64,000 bases of DNA from Lachnospiraceae bacterium (GTDB taxonomy: Bacteria; Bacillota; Clostridia; Lachnospirales; Lachnospiraceae). The stretch is from contig JAGBCB010000018.1 of the NCBI GenBank assembly GCA_017938145.1, positions 1-64,000 on the forward strand. Reading direction: 5' to 3'. A model generated the notes under the pieces. The model was not told where the DNA came from, searched no databases, and was given only the letters and a program-made list of their open reading frames with translations. Position numbers and translations under genes: made by a program. Positions 51,080 to 60,534 of this stretch are shown in pieces; position 1 is the stretch's first letter, and every line of letters starts with the position of its first letter.

Positions 51080-54073
51080 TTAATACTTGACCCCAAACTC
51101 TTTTAGTACATCCTCCAGCATTTCCCTTGGTAGCATTTGATTTTTCCGCTGCTCCTTTCTACAATCTTTCCAGTTATCAAGCGTAAATGTCCGACTAGAA
51201 TGATTATGGGAATTGATATAAGCCAGCTTGTCCTTTACCGTCTGGCACTCCTCCAGTTCCTTGCTATGCCACATTCCAAGTCGGTGTCCCATTACTACAG
51301 AAAATAGCTTCGTCCATTCCAAATCTCCAAGCTGACGCACCTTTCCAGTTTCCTTATCGCTTAGTTTCAGCCAGAACAGGTTCCATTCCTGCTGTGTTCG
51401 CAAACACTGAAAAGTACTGTTTGTTTTACGATACTTTTCATATTCCTCTATGCTGTCAAAGGGTTCTGTCTCAAAATTCATGTACTCGTATGGTATATCC
51501 AAATAGTAATCCTTTACTTTCTGAAAGCTGTCTTTTACCGGCCTACGCTTCATATCAAAGTCCATGCGGATGTTTCTCTCTACTTCATAAGTACAAAAAT
51601 CCGAATTTTTCTTAGATATGTTCTTGGCATTCATAAACTCCGTAACCTTATACTTTAATCTTCCTGTCCGTCCTGTTACTGCCCGAAACATAGCAAGCCT
51701 GTCTGCAAAGCTGTCCTTTATTTCTCCGGTTGCATAACCACCATGAGCATTTACACCTTCATAACCGCCATATCCGAAGCCAGTATTGCACCTTGTTGTA
51801 GGATTTATTAAAAAGTCCTGGGCATGTTTTATCTCCCATGCATGACCAGCTTCCCCTACTAGCCAGCCCCGTGCTTCACACAAAAGTGGCACAAAGCCAA
51901 ATGCATCCTGTTCCAGAAGTACAGATAATGGCACATCCGAAATAAAACCGTCTGTGGTGGCAGAAAAATTCTTATATCCCAAATGTTCCAGTTGGTTCAT
52001 GGTTCCAAGCAGGGTACACCGGATAATATCCGTAATCAGACAAGCTTTTTCCGGGCAAGTAATACTGGACAGCCCTAAGTCCTCCATTTCCTCCGTCCAT
52101 CCGTTCCATGTGTGCTTTTCTATAACATTCTGTGAAATCTTACCGTAGCCGCCGTTGGAGAACAGTTTTAACAATTGTTCCTCTATACTGCCCTTGCCGT
52201 ACAGAAGCTTTGCTGTGTCACGGTCTACTGCCAACTGCTTCATAGCAGCCCGAAGGCTCATAGATGGTTCCAGTACCACACCAAATCCAGTCGGTGATTT
52301 CGTATTTCGATACCGTAGTCTGCCCATATATCCATACCGTATATGTACTGTAGCTCCCAGCTTCAATGCAAGAAACAGACTCGGACCGGAAGCATAGACT
52401 TCTTCTCCTTTTCTTGGAAAGATAATGCTCCCTTCATGATGGATAGGAATACACGGATAAATCACCTCTTCTGGAAATTCAAAATCAACCAGTGCAAACA
52501 ACGGATCCACCGGAGTACGAAATGCCTGTAGGCTTAAATCTTCATTCTTAAATTCCCGCTCAATAGGATTATCGTAATCAATATCAAATATCAGACACAT
52601 TGCAGTACAATAGGCTCCGCACAGGTCGTAATCATATGTTACCAAGTCCTTGTATACCCCAATCCGACAGGAGGTATTAAAGCCCCCACAATATGCTCCG
52701 GAAGCAAATCGATAAAGCTGTTCTCTCTCATAGCTAATAGATACCGTTTCCGTCACAGTACGCAATCCGCGAGGTGTACTGACCTTTCCCCTGCTTACGA
52801 TTTCCAGCCCACGGTAGATACGGTTAAATTCCCGGTTGTCATACTCTCCATTCTTCATTTTGCGTATGCCCATATAATTGCAGATGGTATTCTTGATAGC
52901 ATAGGCAGAACCGGCAGTTGCCGTTATGCACCACTCACGGTTAATCCCCCAAAGTCTGGAACCATACATAATGGTGACTAAAGCATCCTGTGCGGCATAC
53001 GCCAGAAAATCCTTCGGATGCTCTTGCATAAAGAGAAGCATATTTTCAATCACATTATCCGGCAGTTTGATTTTTGGTACCTGAATACTTGCCCCTAACT
53101 GTTCCAGACTTTTTCCGGATGCCGGGGCATAACACATACTATCCCGGAAGGTAAGCCACACCGGATAATAGCACCAGTACCGACTTGGTTTTGGGATGTC
53201 CAAGTCATATTCATAAATACTTACCATTCCACCCTGTACGGATTTTAAATACGGTAACAGACTGCCATCCTTATCAAACAGTGTCTTATCCTTCTTAAAA
53301 GCTGTCAAATCCACTATCCCAGCATGACTTACCATGATGATGTTAAAGTGCAACTTACCATGCTTTTCCTCATTCTCCTCCTTGTTACAATTTGATTTAT
53401 CTATTACCACCAGTGCATTTTCTTCATTCTCTCCATTCTGTATTACAGCAGGCAATTGTTTCTCCGTTTCAGCCTCATACTGCATCCTCCGGGACTGTTT
53501 ACAGATAGCAGTTACCAGATGGTCAGATTCACATATCTCCAATATCACACCAAGGCAGGTACGGAGGTATAATCTATTCTCCACTGTCGGATTCGTTGTT
53601 ATAAATACCACTTCCATAATGTGAATGTTATCAGGCAGATAGAAAGCAAACTGATAAGACAATATAATCCTCTTTCTCTTTCCTACTGACTGATACTCAC
53701 AGTCAAATCCTATATTAAACCTCTTATTATCTCTCCTTGCTGCTAGTATGCTCGGAAGCTGTTCGAACATAATACCTGATTGCTCTTTGGGGGCAAGGGG
53801 GTGGGGGAAATCTATGGGCTTCCCATAGAGTACTTTCGCCCCCTGCATAAATAAAGAATTTCCGGGCGATTTTTGACTAGAAGAAATGTTTTGGCTAGTC
53901 ATTTGCCCCCGCTCTGCCCCCATAACTTTCTCCGATGTGTCTACCACTCTGGTATAGATTTCGAATCCATTAACATAGCCTTTTTTTGTTTTGCTCTTTC
54001 CATCCACCTGATACCGCTTCCATTCTGTAGACCGGAACGCTTCCTGCTCCTTTGGCCGCAACAATGATTCCAT
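51080..54073 (-). CDS. Family B DNA polymerase with proofreading domain
   Basis: Start at MESLLRPKEQEAF after AGGAGG; the ORF's 30 extra codons lie across the promoter. 997 residues. Exonuclease motifs: FDCEYQ near 123, SHAGIVDLTAF near 249, YAAQDAL near 359. Polymerase motifs: A YDYDLCGAYCT near 480, B KLFSNGGYGKIS near 638, C SATTDGFISD near 706. Motif C keeps the key Asp but has T-T-D-G instead of D-T-D-S. It resembles the polymerases of phages and linear plasmids more than host Pol II. It leads its own unit behind promoter copy 5 and lies beside the partition genes, so it probably replicates element DNA or the transferred strand. Confidence 0.8.
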   Translation of the reverse strand: MESLLRPKEQEAFRSTEWKRYQVDGKSKTKKGYVNGFEIYTRVVDTSEKVMGAERGQMTSQNISSSQKSPGNSLFMQGAKVLYGKPIDFPHPLAPKEQSGIMFEQLPSILAARRDNKRFNIGFDCEYQSVGKRKRIILSYQFAFYLPDNIHIMEVVFITTNPTVENRLYLRTCLGVILEICESDHLVTAICKQSRRMQYEAETEKQLPAVIQNGENEENALVVIDKSNCNKEENEEKHGKLHFNIIMVSHAGIVDLTAFKKDKTLFDKDGSLLPYLKSVQGGMVSIYEYDLDIPKPSRYWCYYPVWLTFRDSMCYAPASGKSLEQLGASIQVPKIKLPDNVIENMLLFMQEHPKDFLAYAAQDALVTIMYGSRLWGINREWCITATAGSAYAIKNTICNYMGIRKMKNGEYDNREFNRIYRGLEIVSRGKVSTPRGLRTVTETVSISYEREQLYRFASGAYCGGFNTSCRIGVYKDLVTYDYDLCGAYCTAMCLIFDIDYDNPIEREFKNEDLSLQAFRTPVDPLFALVDFEFPEEVIYPCIPIHHEGSIIFPRKGEEVYASGPSLFLALKLGATVHIRYGYMGRLRYRNTKSPTGFGVVLEPSMSLRAAMKQLAVDRDTAKLLYGKGSIEEQLLKLFSNGGYGKISQNVIEKHTWNGWTEEMEDLGLSSITCPEKACLITDIIRCTLLGTMNQLEHLGYKNFSATTDGFISDVPLSVLLEQDAFGFVPLLCEARGWLVGEAGHAWEIKHAQDFLINPTTRCNTGFGYGGYEGVNAHGGYATGEIKDSFADRLAMFRAVTGRTGRLKYKVTEFMNAKNISKKNSDFCTYEVERNIRMDFDMKRRPVKDSFQKVKDYYLDIPYEYMNFETEPFDSIEEYEKYRKTNSTFQCLRTQQEWNLFWLKLSDKETGKVRQLGDLEWTKLFSVVMGHRLGMWHSKELEECQTVKDKLAYINSHNHSSRTFTLDNWKDCRKEQRKNQMLPREMLEDVLKEFGVKY

Positions 54074-54104
54074 AACTGCCCTCCTGTTGTTATTGTTCAA
54101 ACAG

Positions 54105-54134
54105 GTATAGAGGGAAAAATATTGGAAATCATCA
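54105..54134 (-). promoter_or_regulatory. Element-specific promoter, copy 5 (DNA polymerase)
   Basis: TGATGA-N10-TTTTCCCTC-TATACC on the minus strand. The upstream half is the most divergent copy. Confidence 0.75.
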
Positions 54135-54141
54135 AAAAAGG

Positions 54142-54199
54142 CAAAGAAAAAGCAGTGAAACATTTTTGTCTGATTACTGACAATCCCTGTTCACTACTT
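54142..54199 (-). terminator. Terminator after parM, before promoter copy 5
   Basis: AAGTAGTGAA...TTCACTGCTT stem, with an inner GTC/GAC pair, then TTTTCTTT on the minus strand. Confidence 0.65.
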
Positions 54200-54205
54200 G
54201 ATTCT

Positions 54206-55162
54206 TTATTCCGTTAATGCTTTTAAAAATCCACGTACATTAGTTTTTTCAGCTTCCTCACAAATGGTCGCTCCCGGTATTACTTCTTTTATTTCCTCCC
54301 GTAGCAGTTCGCTGGTTCCCCCGGTAAAAACTAATTTTGTCAATCGAAGGTTCCAGCCGTTTGCCTCGCACTTTTTGATGATGCTCTGGATGTGCTTTTT
54401 CTTAAAATCTGCAATAAACTCCTTGGAGCCTTCCCTAATGCCAGTAGATGTCATATTGTCTACTACATAACCGTCTCTTAAAATATCGTCCATCATCCAC
54501 TGCGGTATGTCCTCTCCGTACTTGGTGGACAAAGCGTTTTTCAAATTTTGGGTAAGCACATTGCTTCCCAGATTTTCTGTAAACAGAGTAGATAACACCG
54601 GCACTGTCTTGTTATAAACACAACAATTTACATTCAATCCACCGATATCTACTATTCCCACGGAGGTATTTTCGTATCTACTTTTATCCAAATAGATAAT
54701 ACCGGAGCTTTCCGGGAAAATAATTGCCCTCAAAATATTCAGCCGTTTTGTTGTTCCATCTACTTTAATTTCAATCTGTCTGTTCGGAAACAGAAATTCC
54801 TTGTAGGCTTCCTTCGTGATAGCATTTTCATAAATAGAAAGCGGGCAACCCACACCAACGATAATGCTATCCTCTCCGTTTGCCAACTGATGCAGTGCCG
54901 TGTAGGTGGCAATCCTGTGTATTTCTTCCGCTTTGGTTGACTTAGCAGAACCTACTTCTGCCTGTTCCCCTAACAAATACCGCTTTCCTTCATACTGTAC
55001 CACATAGCTTTTTCCCTGCGCTTCTGTCCGCAAAGTTTCCTCCATCTTTGTGCGGAATGTAAGAAACCGTTCTGTACCATCCGCCCTGTTCGTTGCTGCC
55101 TTGGTGGCAAACTTTCCCGGATCCACCGCAATAATTCTTGGTATCTTCTGCATTTCATCCAT
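54206..55162 (-). CDS. parM: ParM/StbA-like actin-family ATPase
   Basis: 318 residues with the actin-fold nucleotide signatures: phosphate-1 IIAVDPGKFATKAA near residue 10, phosphate-2 VGIVDIGGLNVNCCVY near 170 and adenosine loop KLVFTGGTSELL near 285. ParM proteins polymerise and push plasmid copies apart. A small upstream gene with a possible DNA-binding start and centromere-like repeats complete a type II partition system. GTGAGG precedes the ATG. Confidence 0.85.
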   Translation of the reverse strand: MDEMQKIPRIIAVDPGKFATKAATNRADGTERFLTFRTKMEETLRTEAQGKSYVVQYEGKRYLLGEQAEVGSAKSTKAEEIHRIATYTALHQLANGEDSIIVGVGCPLSIYENAITKEAYKEFLFPNRQIEIKVDGTTKRLNILRAIIFPESSGIIYLDKSRYENTSVGIVDIGGLNVNCCVYNKTVPVLSTLFTENLGSNVLTQNLKNALSTKYGEDIPQWMMDDILRDGYVVDNMTSTGIREGSKEFIADFKKKHIQSIIKKCEANGWNLRLTKLVFTGGTSELLREEIKEVIPGATICEEAEKTNVRGFLKALTE

Positions 55163-55183
55163 ATTCTTTTACCTCACTACTTT

Positions 55184-55684
55184 TTATTTTTCGAATCCTG
55201 CCAGACTATATGCCGTTGCAACAGGAATATAGTCTTCCATCATCTTTGCCATAGCTTTCTGCTGTCCTACGGTCAAAGCTTCCAAATCCAATCCCTTTTC
55301 CCGGATACGCTCTAATTGCTCCGTGGTAAACATAGGATATGGATTTTCAACATCAGAAGTTTCTAGTACTACTTCATCTACTACCTCTGCTTCCTTCCAA
55401 TCTACTATCATACTTTCCTCCGGCGGACTTTTCATAGCATATATATCTTCTTTTGCCAATGGCTGTACCATATTCTCTGCGACAGCTTTCGGACTTTTGT
55501 TCTCCGTCTGTTCCTTTGCTACATTCGAATACACTCCCGGTACTGCATAGTTTTGTGGCAGATGGGTACTAAGCAGTACTGTATTGACAAAGCTTTTTTT
55601 CGACCTTCCGAGGCTTAACAGAAAGTTATAGCACATGAAATCCTCCGGCTTTGACAAGTCATAATTCAGATATATTACTTTCTT
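55184..55684 (-). CDS. ParR-like partition adaptor, 166 aa
   Basis: Start at the GTG giving MKKVIYLNYDLSKPEDF, which has GGGGTGA upstream; the longer ORF would start at the transcript's first bases. The first ~45 residues (VIYLNYDLSKPEDFMCYNFLLSLGRSKKSFVNTVLL, in part) read as a strand plus two helices of ribbon-helix-helix type, fitting a ParR centromere binder. The rest is acidic and ends AMAKMMEDYIPVATAYSLAG. It precedes parM by 21 bases. The ParR call depends on context. Confidence 0.6.
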   Translation of the reverse strand, partial: KKVIYLNYDLSKPEDFMCYNFLLSLGRSKKSFVNTVLLSTHLPQNYAVPGVYSNVAKEQTENKSPKAVAENMVQPLAKEDIYAMKSPPEESMIVDWKEAEVVDEVVLETSDVENPYPMFTTEQLERIREKGLDLEALTVGQQKAMAKMMEDYIPVATAYSLAGFEK

Positions 55685-55735
55685 CACTTTTTCACCCCGA
55701 TTCCGTGTGATTTCTTGTTCCCCACACAATAATCT

Positions 55736-55765
55736 ATAGAGGGAAAATTATGTCTTTTGCTCATG
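55736..55765 (-). promoter_or_regulatory. Element-specific promoter, copy 6 (partition genes)
   Basis: TGAGCA-N10-TTTTCCCTC-TATAG on the minus strand before the ParR-like gene. Confidence 0.8.
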
Positions 55766-55781
55766 TCTTTAGAAAAAAACT

Positions 55782-55994
55782 TATGTGATTTTCAAAAATA
55801 TTCCTATTTTGTTATTGACTTAGGGTTCCGGCCTAAACAGATGATAAGGAAAGTTGTATTGGGGAGAGAAAATCTATAATATTTTACTCTAGCATCTGGC
55901 TTATGCATATTCCTTAGGAAATTTCTTAAGTATTCTGCTTATGAAACAATCATAAGAGAAAATCTTAAAAATGACCTTATGCAAAATCCTTATG
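55782..55994. repeat. CTTATG repeats, candidate centromere (parC)
   Basis: CTTATG occurs at 55782, 55900, 55938, 55976 and 55989, and as CATAAG at 55951, among related CTTAGG/CTTAAG/CTTATA words. They lie between the divergent partition and mobilisation promoters. Type II partition systems keep their centromere repeats directly upstream of the ParR/ParM genes. Confidence 0.5.
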
Positions 55995-56055
55995 TGTATT
56001 TCTTATACCCTTTTTTATGTTCTTTTAAAAATTTCTAAAAAAATCTTCTGAATTT

Positions 56056-56085
56056 TGAGTAGAACGCAAAAATCCCCCTCTATAC
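56056..56085 (+). promoter_or_regulatory. Element-specific promoter, copy 8 (mobilisation operon)
   Basis: The only plus-strand copy: TGAGTA-N10-ATCCCCCTC-TATAC, driving mobC and the relaxase through a leader that contains the oriT candidate. Confidence 0.78.
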
Positions 56086-56133
56086 ATCTTTAGAACGAAG
56101 CGAAAAACTGCATTTATTTTTTTTTGAACCACA

Positions 56134-56250
56134 GTGTGATGGGGCGTTCCTCCCCACACACGGTTCGCAAGGCTCCCGCCCTGCACCTGGTTGGGATACC
56201 CAAACCCTTTCCTGCTTTGCACGAAATAGGTACTCGCTTCGCTCGTAAAA
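56134..56250 (+). other. Candidate origin of transfer (oriT)
   Basis: The leader before mobC holds hairpin GTGTG-A-TGGGG / CCCCA-CACAC (56134-56161), then inverted repeat GGTTGGG-ATA-CCCAAACC (56189-56206) and, 4 bases on, TCCTG at 56210-56214. In MobP-type oriT sites of the IncP group the nick follows an ATCCTG-like core placed just after an inverted repeat. Location right before the relaxosome genes supports the call; the exact nick site is inferred. Confidence 0.55.
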
Positions 56251-56263
56251 AAAAGAAAGGCTG

Positions 56264-56728
56264 GTGATTTTAATTTCACTACACAAAATCGGAATCTATT
56301 TGGATGATGAGCTCTATTACAAAGTAAAGGAAGATTCTGCAAGAAAAGGAATGAATTTTTCGGAATATTTCCGTGACCTGCTATCCAAGCAGTCAGGTGT
56401 AGAGCTTGTGATTGATTTTGCTGATATTGATGAATATGTGGAACAAATTGAAAAATTGAGAAAAAAAATTGATGCGGTACTCCCTACGATTTATCGAAGC
56501 GGGAAAATCTATGAGCAGGAGGCTGTCTTAATCAAGCAGCTGCTAAATCAGATAAAGGAAACCGGAAATAATGTCTGGCGTTATGTAACTGCCCTGCGGC
56601 AGGAAATGTTTGATTCTGTGCGGAAATATCTGTATCAGACCATCCGGGATAATCGTTACAGCAAGCGCCATAACATAAAAGTGATGGATAAGCTGGAGGA
56701 AGAGATGAATGGCGGTAACGAAGCTTAA
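56264..56728 (+). CDS. mobC: MobC-like relaxosome accessory protein
   Basis: The N-terminus (KIGIYLDDELYYKVKEDSARKGMNFSEYFRDLL, in part) is a ribbon-helix-helix DNA-binding unit as in MobC/TraJ relaxosome proteins. Helical residues 60-154 follow, including the family's NNVWRYVTALRQ-type phrase. GTG start with AAAGG upstream. It overlaps the relaxase gene by 20 bases, so the two are translationally coupled. It would melt or bend oriT for the relaxase. Confidence 0.82.
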   Translation: MILISLHKIGIYLDDELYYKVKEDSARKGMNFSEYFRDLLSKQSGVELVIDFADIDEYVEQIEKLRKKIDAVLPTIYRSGKIYEQEAVLIKQLLNQIKETGNNVWRYVTALRQEMFDSVRKYLYQTIRDNRYSKRHNIKVMDKLEEEMNGGNEA

Positions 56729-59207
56729 GGCTTATCACTCTGCTTCTGCTGTCCGAAATACGGTGGATTATGTCATGGAAGAAAAAAAGACAAGAATGTC
56801 ACCGAAAAATCCGGATGCAAAAGGTTGGGAGGTGATGCAGAATGCTGTCCACTACGCTACCAACCAATCAAAAACAACCTACATATCAGAAGATGGGCAC
56901 ACAGAAATTTTGGTAAGTGGACATCACTGCTCACCGGACATGGCAGAGGAGGCTTTTCTACGTACTGCTGATACTTACCACCACAACGGCCACAATGAGA
57001 ATGCAGGACGACACTACCGGGTAAAAACATTACTTCGTGCAAAGCTGGATACCATGGGGAATCCCATCAGGGATTCCTCCGGTAATCTGATTCATGATGA
57101 AAAAGCACCCATATACCATGATGAAAACGGCGATACGGTAGAATTTATGCAGGAACGGATAAATAAAGCCCGAAGCTGCTATATGTGGATTATGTCATTT
57201 CCACCGCCCTTTGTCTGCGGTTACGAAATTGATGCCCGGCTCATCCACCAGATTGGGATTGAATTTATGCAGGAGTTAGAGCAAGCACAAGGCTTAGAAT
57301 TTCCGGCAATTATCGCCTCCCACACGGATAAAGAACACCGGCATAATCACATTGTTATGTCTGCTTTTTCCTTAGATGGACACCATAAATATCTTGATAC
57401 CATGGACACATTAAAAGCAGCCCGTGATATTTCTGACCGTCTTTCCAGAAAATATGACTTGCCGATTATCTTATCTCCTGAAAATGCAAAATCCATGAGC
57501 CATGAGGAATGGAAGCTGGTGCAACAGGGGAAATCATGGAAGCAGACTATTCGTAACGAGATTGCCTACAATTTGGAACGTGCCGGTTCTTATGAAGATT
57601 TTCTTCTGAAAATGCACCAATCCGGTTATACCGTCAGGGAAACAGAAAAGAGCCTTACCTACTACACACCAAGGAAAGACCACCGCTGTCGTGATGTAGG
57701 ACTTGGAAAAGAATATACCAAAGCATCCATCCTTGAATTTTTTAAGGAACCGGAACATCGGCTTGTATACCCCACAGAAGCTATAGAACTGCCTCCCACG
57801 CATAGTTCACCCGCAATAAAGTTATATGTCAGCAAATTTGCCAACTCTGGCAGGCGAAGAACCGAGCTGGAAATACTATTGTTAAAGGCAATAAAACTCA
57901 TCCAATATTTTAAGGATAAGTTTGCAGATGTTGACTCCAGCAATAATCCGATTCGCAAATCCGCTTCATGGAAAACGGCACGACTTTCTGAAACGATTGG
58001 AATATTGTCTGCCAATGGCATAGCTACTAAGGAAGAGCTAAAGAACCGGCTGAATACTGTTGGTGCTGAATATTCCCACTTACGAAAGGATTATCAGGAT
58101 ATTGCACAAAGCAAGGACGGCTTGGAGCATATTGCAGACCTGCTGGTGGATTTTCAAGAACTTCAAAAAGAAATGGAATCTGTAGGTATTACTGATGCCT
58201 GTCTATTGCCAGCCACAGAAAAGGATATTTCCGCAAGGAAAGCACTTCTGTTTCCTATGACACCGTCACAACGAAGGGAACTATATCTTGCCTTACAGGA
58301 TGCTCCACAATATCAACTGACAAGGAAGTTCGACCATGTGACCTATTCAGAAGCCAAGGAATGCATTCAATTTCTAAAAGATAATTCCTCTAATATGCCA
58401 AAACTGCTGACTTCAAAGGATGCTCCACCGGACAACGCAGAAGCTAAGTTTCAGGCAATTGCCTATAAGATGCTGGCTGCTTTGAAAGAAAACGCACAGG
58501 GACGGTCTGTATCTGACCGCTTTCTGCAATATGTTCATAATCTGCAGCCCGGTATTGACCTGACCGGACTTACCTTCCATGAAGCAGTGCATCTTGCAGC
58601 TTATTATAAACCATGGAACCCGGCTTATGTTCCGGCAAAGAATCTGTCCCTGCTCGTAACCAAACTAAAAGCCAAACAGCTTTCGGAACTACTACTCTAC
58701 TTGGGAAAAGAAATCAATATTCCGGTAGAACAGCTTTCCAAAGAAGATGCAGCTTCCTTGTTTCGTGATCTGGTGCTTTCTATGATTCCTCCGGAGCGTG
58801 TCCGTATATCACTGGATGCCACGTTTGAAGCAAATCTCTCCGATCTGGATTATGAACTTCGTGAAGCAGCCTACGAATGGCGTAATGTCTGTCGTGCTAT
58901 ACATGAACTTGGCTATGACACCTCCAATTCAAAGGAAGTCCTTGCCATGGTACGAGCCCAACTGGACAGCATCTATTCCGAAGAACGTAAGCTAAAGGCA
59001 AAAGCGCAAGAATACAAAACCTTAAAACAGTTAGATGTATTCATTACTTTATCCGAGGATAAACGGTTTACCTATGGTTCAAAGTGGCAAGAAGCCTTTT
59101 CAGCGAATGTATCTGTAGAAGAAACGGAACAGCCAAATCCTAAAGAGCATGACTTTATCCCTGCCAAAACGCATCATTTTTCTCACGATACGGATATGGA
59201 TATTTAA
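56709..59207 (+). CDS. mobA: MobA/MobL-type relaxase (MobP)
   Basis: 832 residues. N-terminal MAVTKLKAYHSASAVRNTVDYV contains the family's opening and candidate catalytic Tyr residues. The histidine triad HTDKEHRHNHIVMSAFS near residue 215 is the metal site of HUH relaxases (relaxase/mobilisation nuclease domain). The long C-terminal part has repeated charged helices with no recognised primase motif. It cuts one strand at oriT and stays bound to its 5' end. Confidence 0.92.
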   Translation: MAVTKLKAYHSASAVRNTVDYVMEEKKTRMSPKNPDAKGWEVMQNAVHYATNQSKTTYISEDGHTEILVSGHHCSPDMAEEAFLRTADTYHHNGHNENAGRHYRVKTLLRAKLDTMGNPIRDSSGNLIHDEKAPIYHDENGDTVEFMQERINKARSCYMWIMSFPPPFVCGYEIDARLIHQIGIEFMQELEQAQGLEFPAIIASHTDKEHRHNHIVMSAFSLDGHHKYLDTMDTLKAARDISDRLSRKYDLPIILSPENAKSMSHEEWKLVQQGKSWKQTIRNEIAYNLERAGSYEDFLLKMHQSGYTVRETEKSLTYYTPRKDHRCRDVGLGKEYTKASILEFFKEPEHRLVYPTEAIELPPTHSSPAIKLYVSKFANSGRRRTELEILLLKAIKLIQYFKDKFADVDSSNNPIRKSASWKTARLSETIGILSANGIATKEELKNRLNTVGAEYSHLRKDYQDIAQSKDGLEHIADLLVDFQELQKEMESVGITDACLLPATEKDISARKALLFPMTPSQRRELYLALQDAPQYQLTRKFDHVTYSEAKECIQFLKDNSSNMPKLLTSKDAPPDNAEAKFQAIAYKMLAALKENAQGRSVSDRFLQYVHNLQPGIDLTGLTFHEAVHLAAYYKPWNPAYVPAKNLSLLVTKLKAKQLSELLLYLGKEINIPVEQLSKEDAASLFRDLVLSMIPPERVRISLDATFEANLSDLDYELREAAYEWRNVCRAIHELGYDTSNSKEVLAMVRAQLDSIYSEERKLKAKAQEYKTLKQLDVFITLSEDKRFTYGSKWQEAFSANVSVEETEQPNPKEHDFIPAKTHHFSHDTDMDI

Positions 59208-59403
59208 TTAATATAAGTCCACCGTATTTTAAATTATTAATCCCTATACCACATCATTCAAATCAACAAATTTTATCAAATCACATTTTCCCATATAGAA
59301 ACCAAAAATTAAAAACTGCTCTCTCATCCTTAAAACAAAGGCTGAAGTCTTCTTTTTTCCGTGAAATTTGAAGTTCTTCAACCTTCTATTACCCATACAC
59401 CCC

Positions 59404-59420
59404 GCAGCCTATACGGCTGC
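59404..59420 (+). other. Small hairpin in the leader of the 343-aa gene
   Basis: GCAGCC / GGCTGC with a 5-base loop, 26 bases before the ATG. The remaining 59208-59446 gap is AT-rich without a recognised gene or promoter. Confidence 0.4.
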
Positions 59421-59446
59421 ACCAATTTACAAAAAGGAGAAAAATT

Positions 59447-60478
59447 ATGACACACAAATTCTTTGGTCCTCGTCTGGACCTCCATGCTATTGCATGGGAA
59501 GTAGCAAACACTACCGACGGCTTTATCAGCGAAGATTTATTTATCGAACTGATTCATGCGGATTCTGCAGGAATGAACTGCTCGGATTGTCCATTGTTTC
59601 CTCTTCCTCCGGTTTCACAGGAGCATGCTGATACATACGTTATTTATGATGGAATTTTTGTTTTAGAAAACATGGAAGAACGTGATGCCGTCACTTTAGA
59701 AGCCGATATTATTCTGACACTTCGATATAAATTATGGCATACCCAGATTGAATCCGAAAAAATACTGGATGCCCACAGCCTTTCTCTTTCCGGCTATACG
59801 AAAATGTTAAAACGCCGCCGCATGGATGTTACAGAAGATTATGTCAAGAGCATCATAATTCATACATATCTTGAGACTTTGGCAGCAACTCCTATCATTT
59901 TCGGTGGCAGATTATATTTAAGTACAGATGCAAGAAAATTACAGAATAAGATTCTTAAGAATGAACGCACCGACAGAGGGGACAATCACTATTTCAACCT
60001 TACTGCCGACCAGTATCAGGCCTTTGACAGTTTCCGTAGAACCTATCCTAATGCTGCCGATATGTCAGTAACTGAAATCAAAAGCTGTCTACGTGGCAGA
60101 CAGGCACACAATATTGCTCCCGGTGAAATATACACCTTGTTACATATGGAATTTGTCAGCTTATATTCCGTTCAGGATTTGTATAACGAAGAAAATCCGG
60201 TAGAAAGTGATATTCTCGCCAAGGAACTGCATCAACTCCTTATGTCCTTTGTTTCTTCCATTTTGGATGCACCGCACTCCTCTGATAAGGACAAACTGGC
60301 AGTTCGTATTTGGCTGGAATATGTCAGAGCAAATTATAACGGAGATAAGAAAGTTTCCCGTGAGAACCTGAAAAAGAAGTACAACATCAAAGACGGTCAT
60401 AATGAGATTCCACGACTCCGGGACCATGCAAAGCTTCTTTTTCTTGAAAAATTAAAGGAGTTGGGTTATTTAGACTAA
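59447..60478 (+). CDS. Uncharacterised mobilisation-operon protein, 343 aa
   Basis: Starts MTHKFFGPRLDLHAIAWEVA after AAAGGAG. Soluble, mixed alpha/beta, with a lysine-rich end (NLKKKYNIKDGHNEIPRLRDHAKLLFLEKL, in part) that resembles a small helical DNA-binding unit. A pair of Cys (NCSDCPLF) lies near residue 47. Same direction as the relaxase but separated by 239 bases, so it may share promoter copy 8 or have its own. No family recognised. Confidence 0.5.
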   Translation: MTHKFFGPRLDLHAIAWEVANTTDGFISEDLFIELIHADSAGMNCSDCPLFPLPPVSQEHADTYVIYDGIFVLENMEERDAVTLEADIILTLRYKLWHTQIESEKILDAHSLSLSGYTKMLKRRRMDVTEDYVKSIIIHTYLETLAATPIIFGGRLYLSTDARKLQNKILKNERTDRGDNHYFNLTADQYQAFDSFRRTYPNAADMSVTEIKSCLRGRQAHNIAPGEIYTLLHMEFVSLYSVQDLYNEENPVESDILAKELHQLLMSFVSSILDAPHSSDKDKLAVRIWLEYVRANYNGDKKVSRENLKKKYNIKDGHNEIPRLRDHAKLLFLEKLKELGYLD

Positions 60479-60496
60479 TCCGTACCGTTATAAGTA

Positions 60497-60534
60497 GGAA
60501 GTGGCAGAGAAAATCATCCCTGCCACTTCCTTTT
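60497..60534. terminator. Bidirectional terminator between convergent operons
   Basis: A perfect 11-bp stem GGAAGTGGCAG / CTGCCACTTCC with TTTT after it, between the convergent mobilisation and surface operons. Confidence 0.8.

Noticed and set aside
59447..60478. Considered as a sigma factor or the regulator of the eight-promoter regulon.
   Set aside because: No sigma region 2/4 or helix-turn-helix pattern is clear, so no regulator was assigned.
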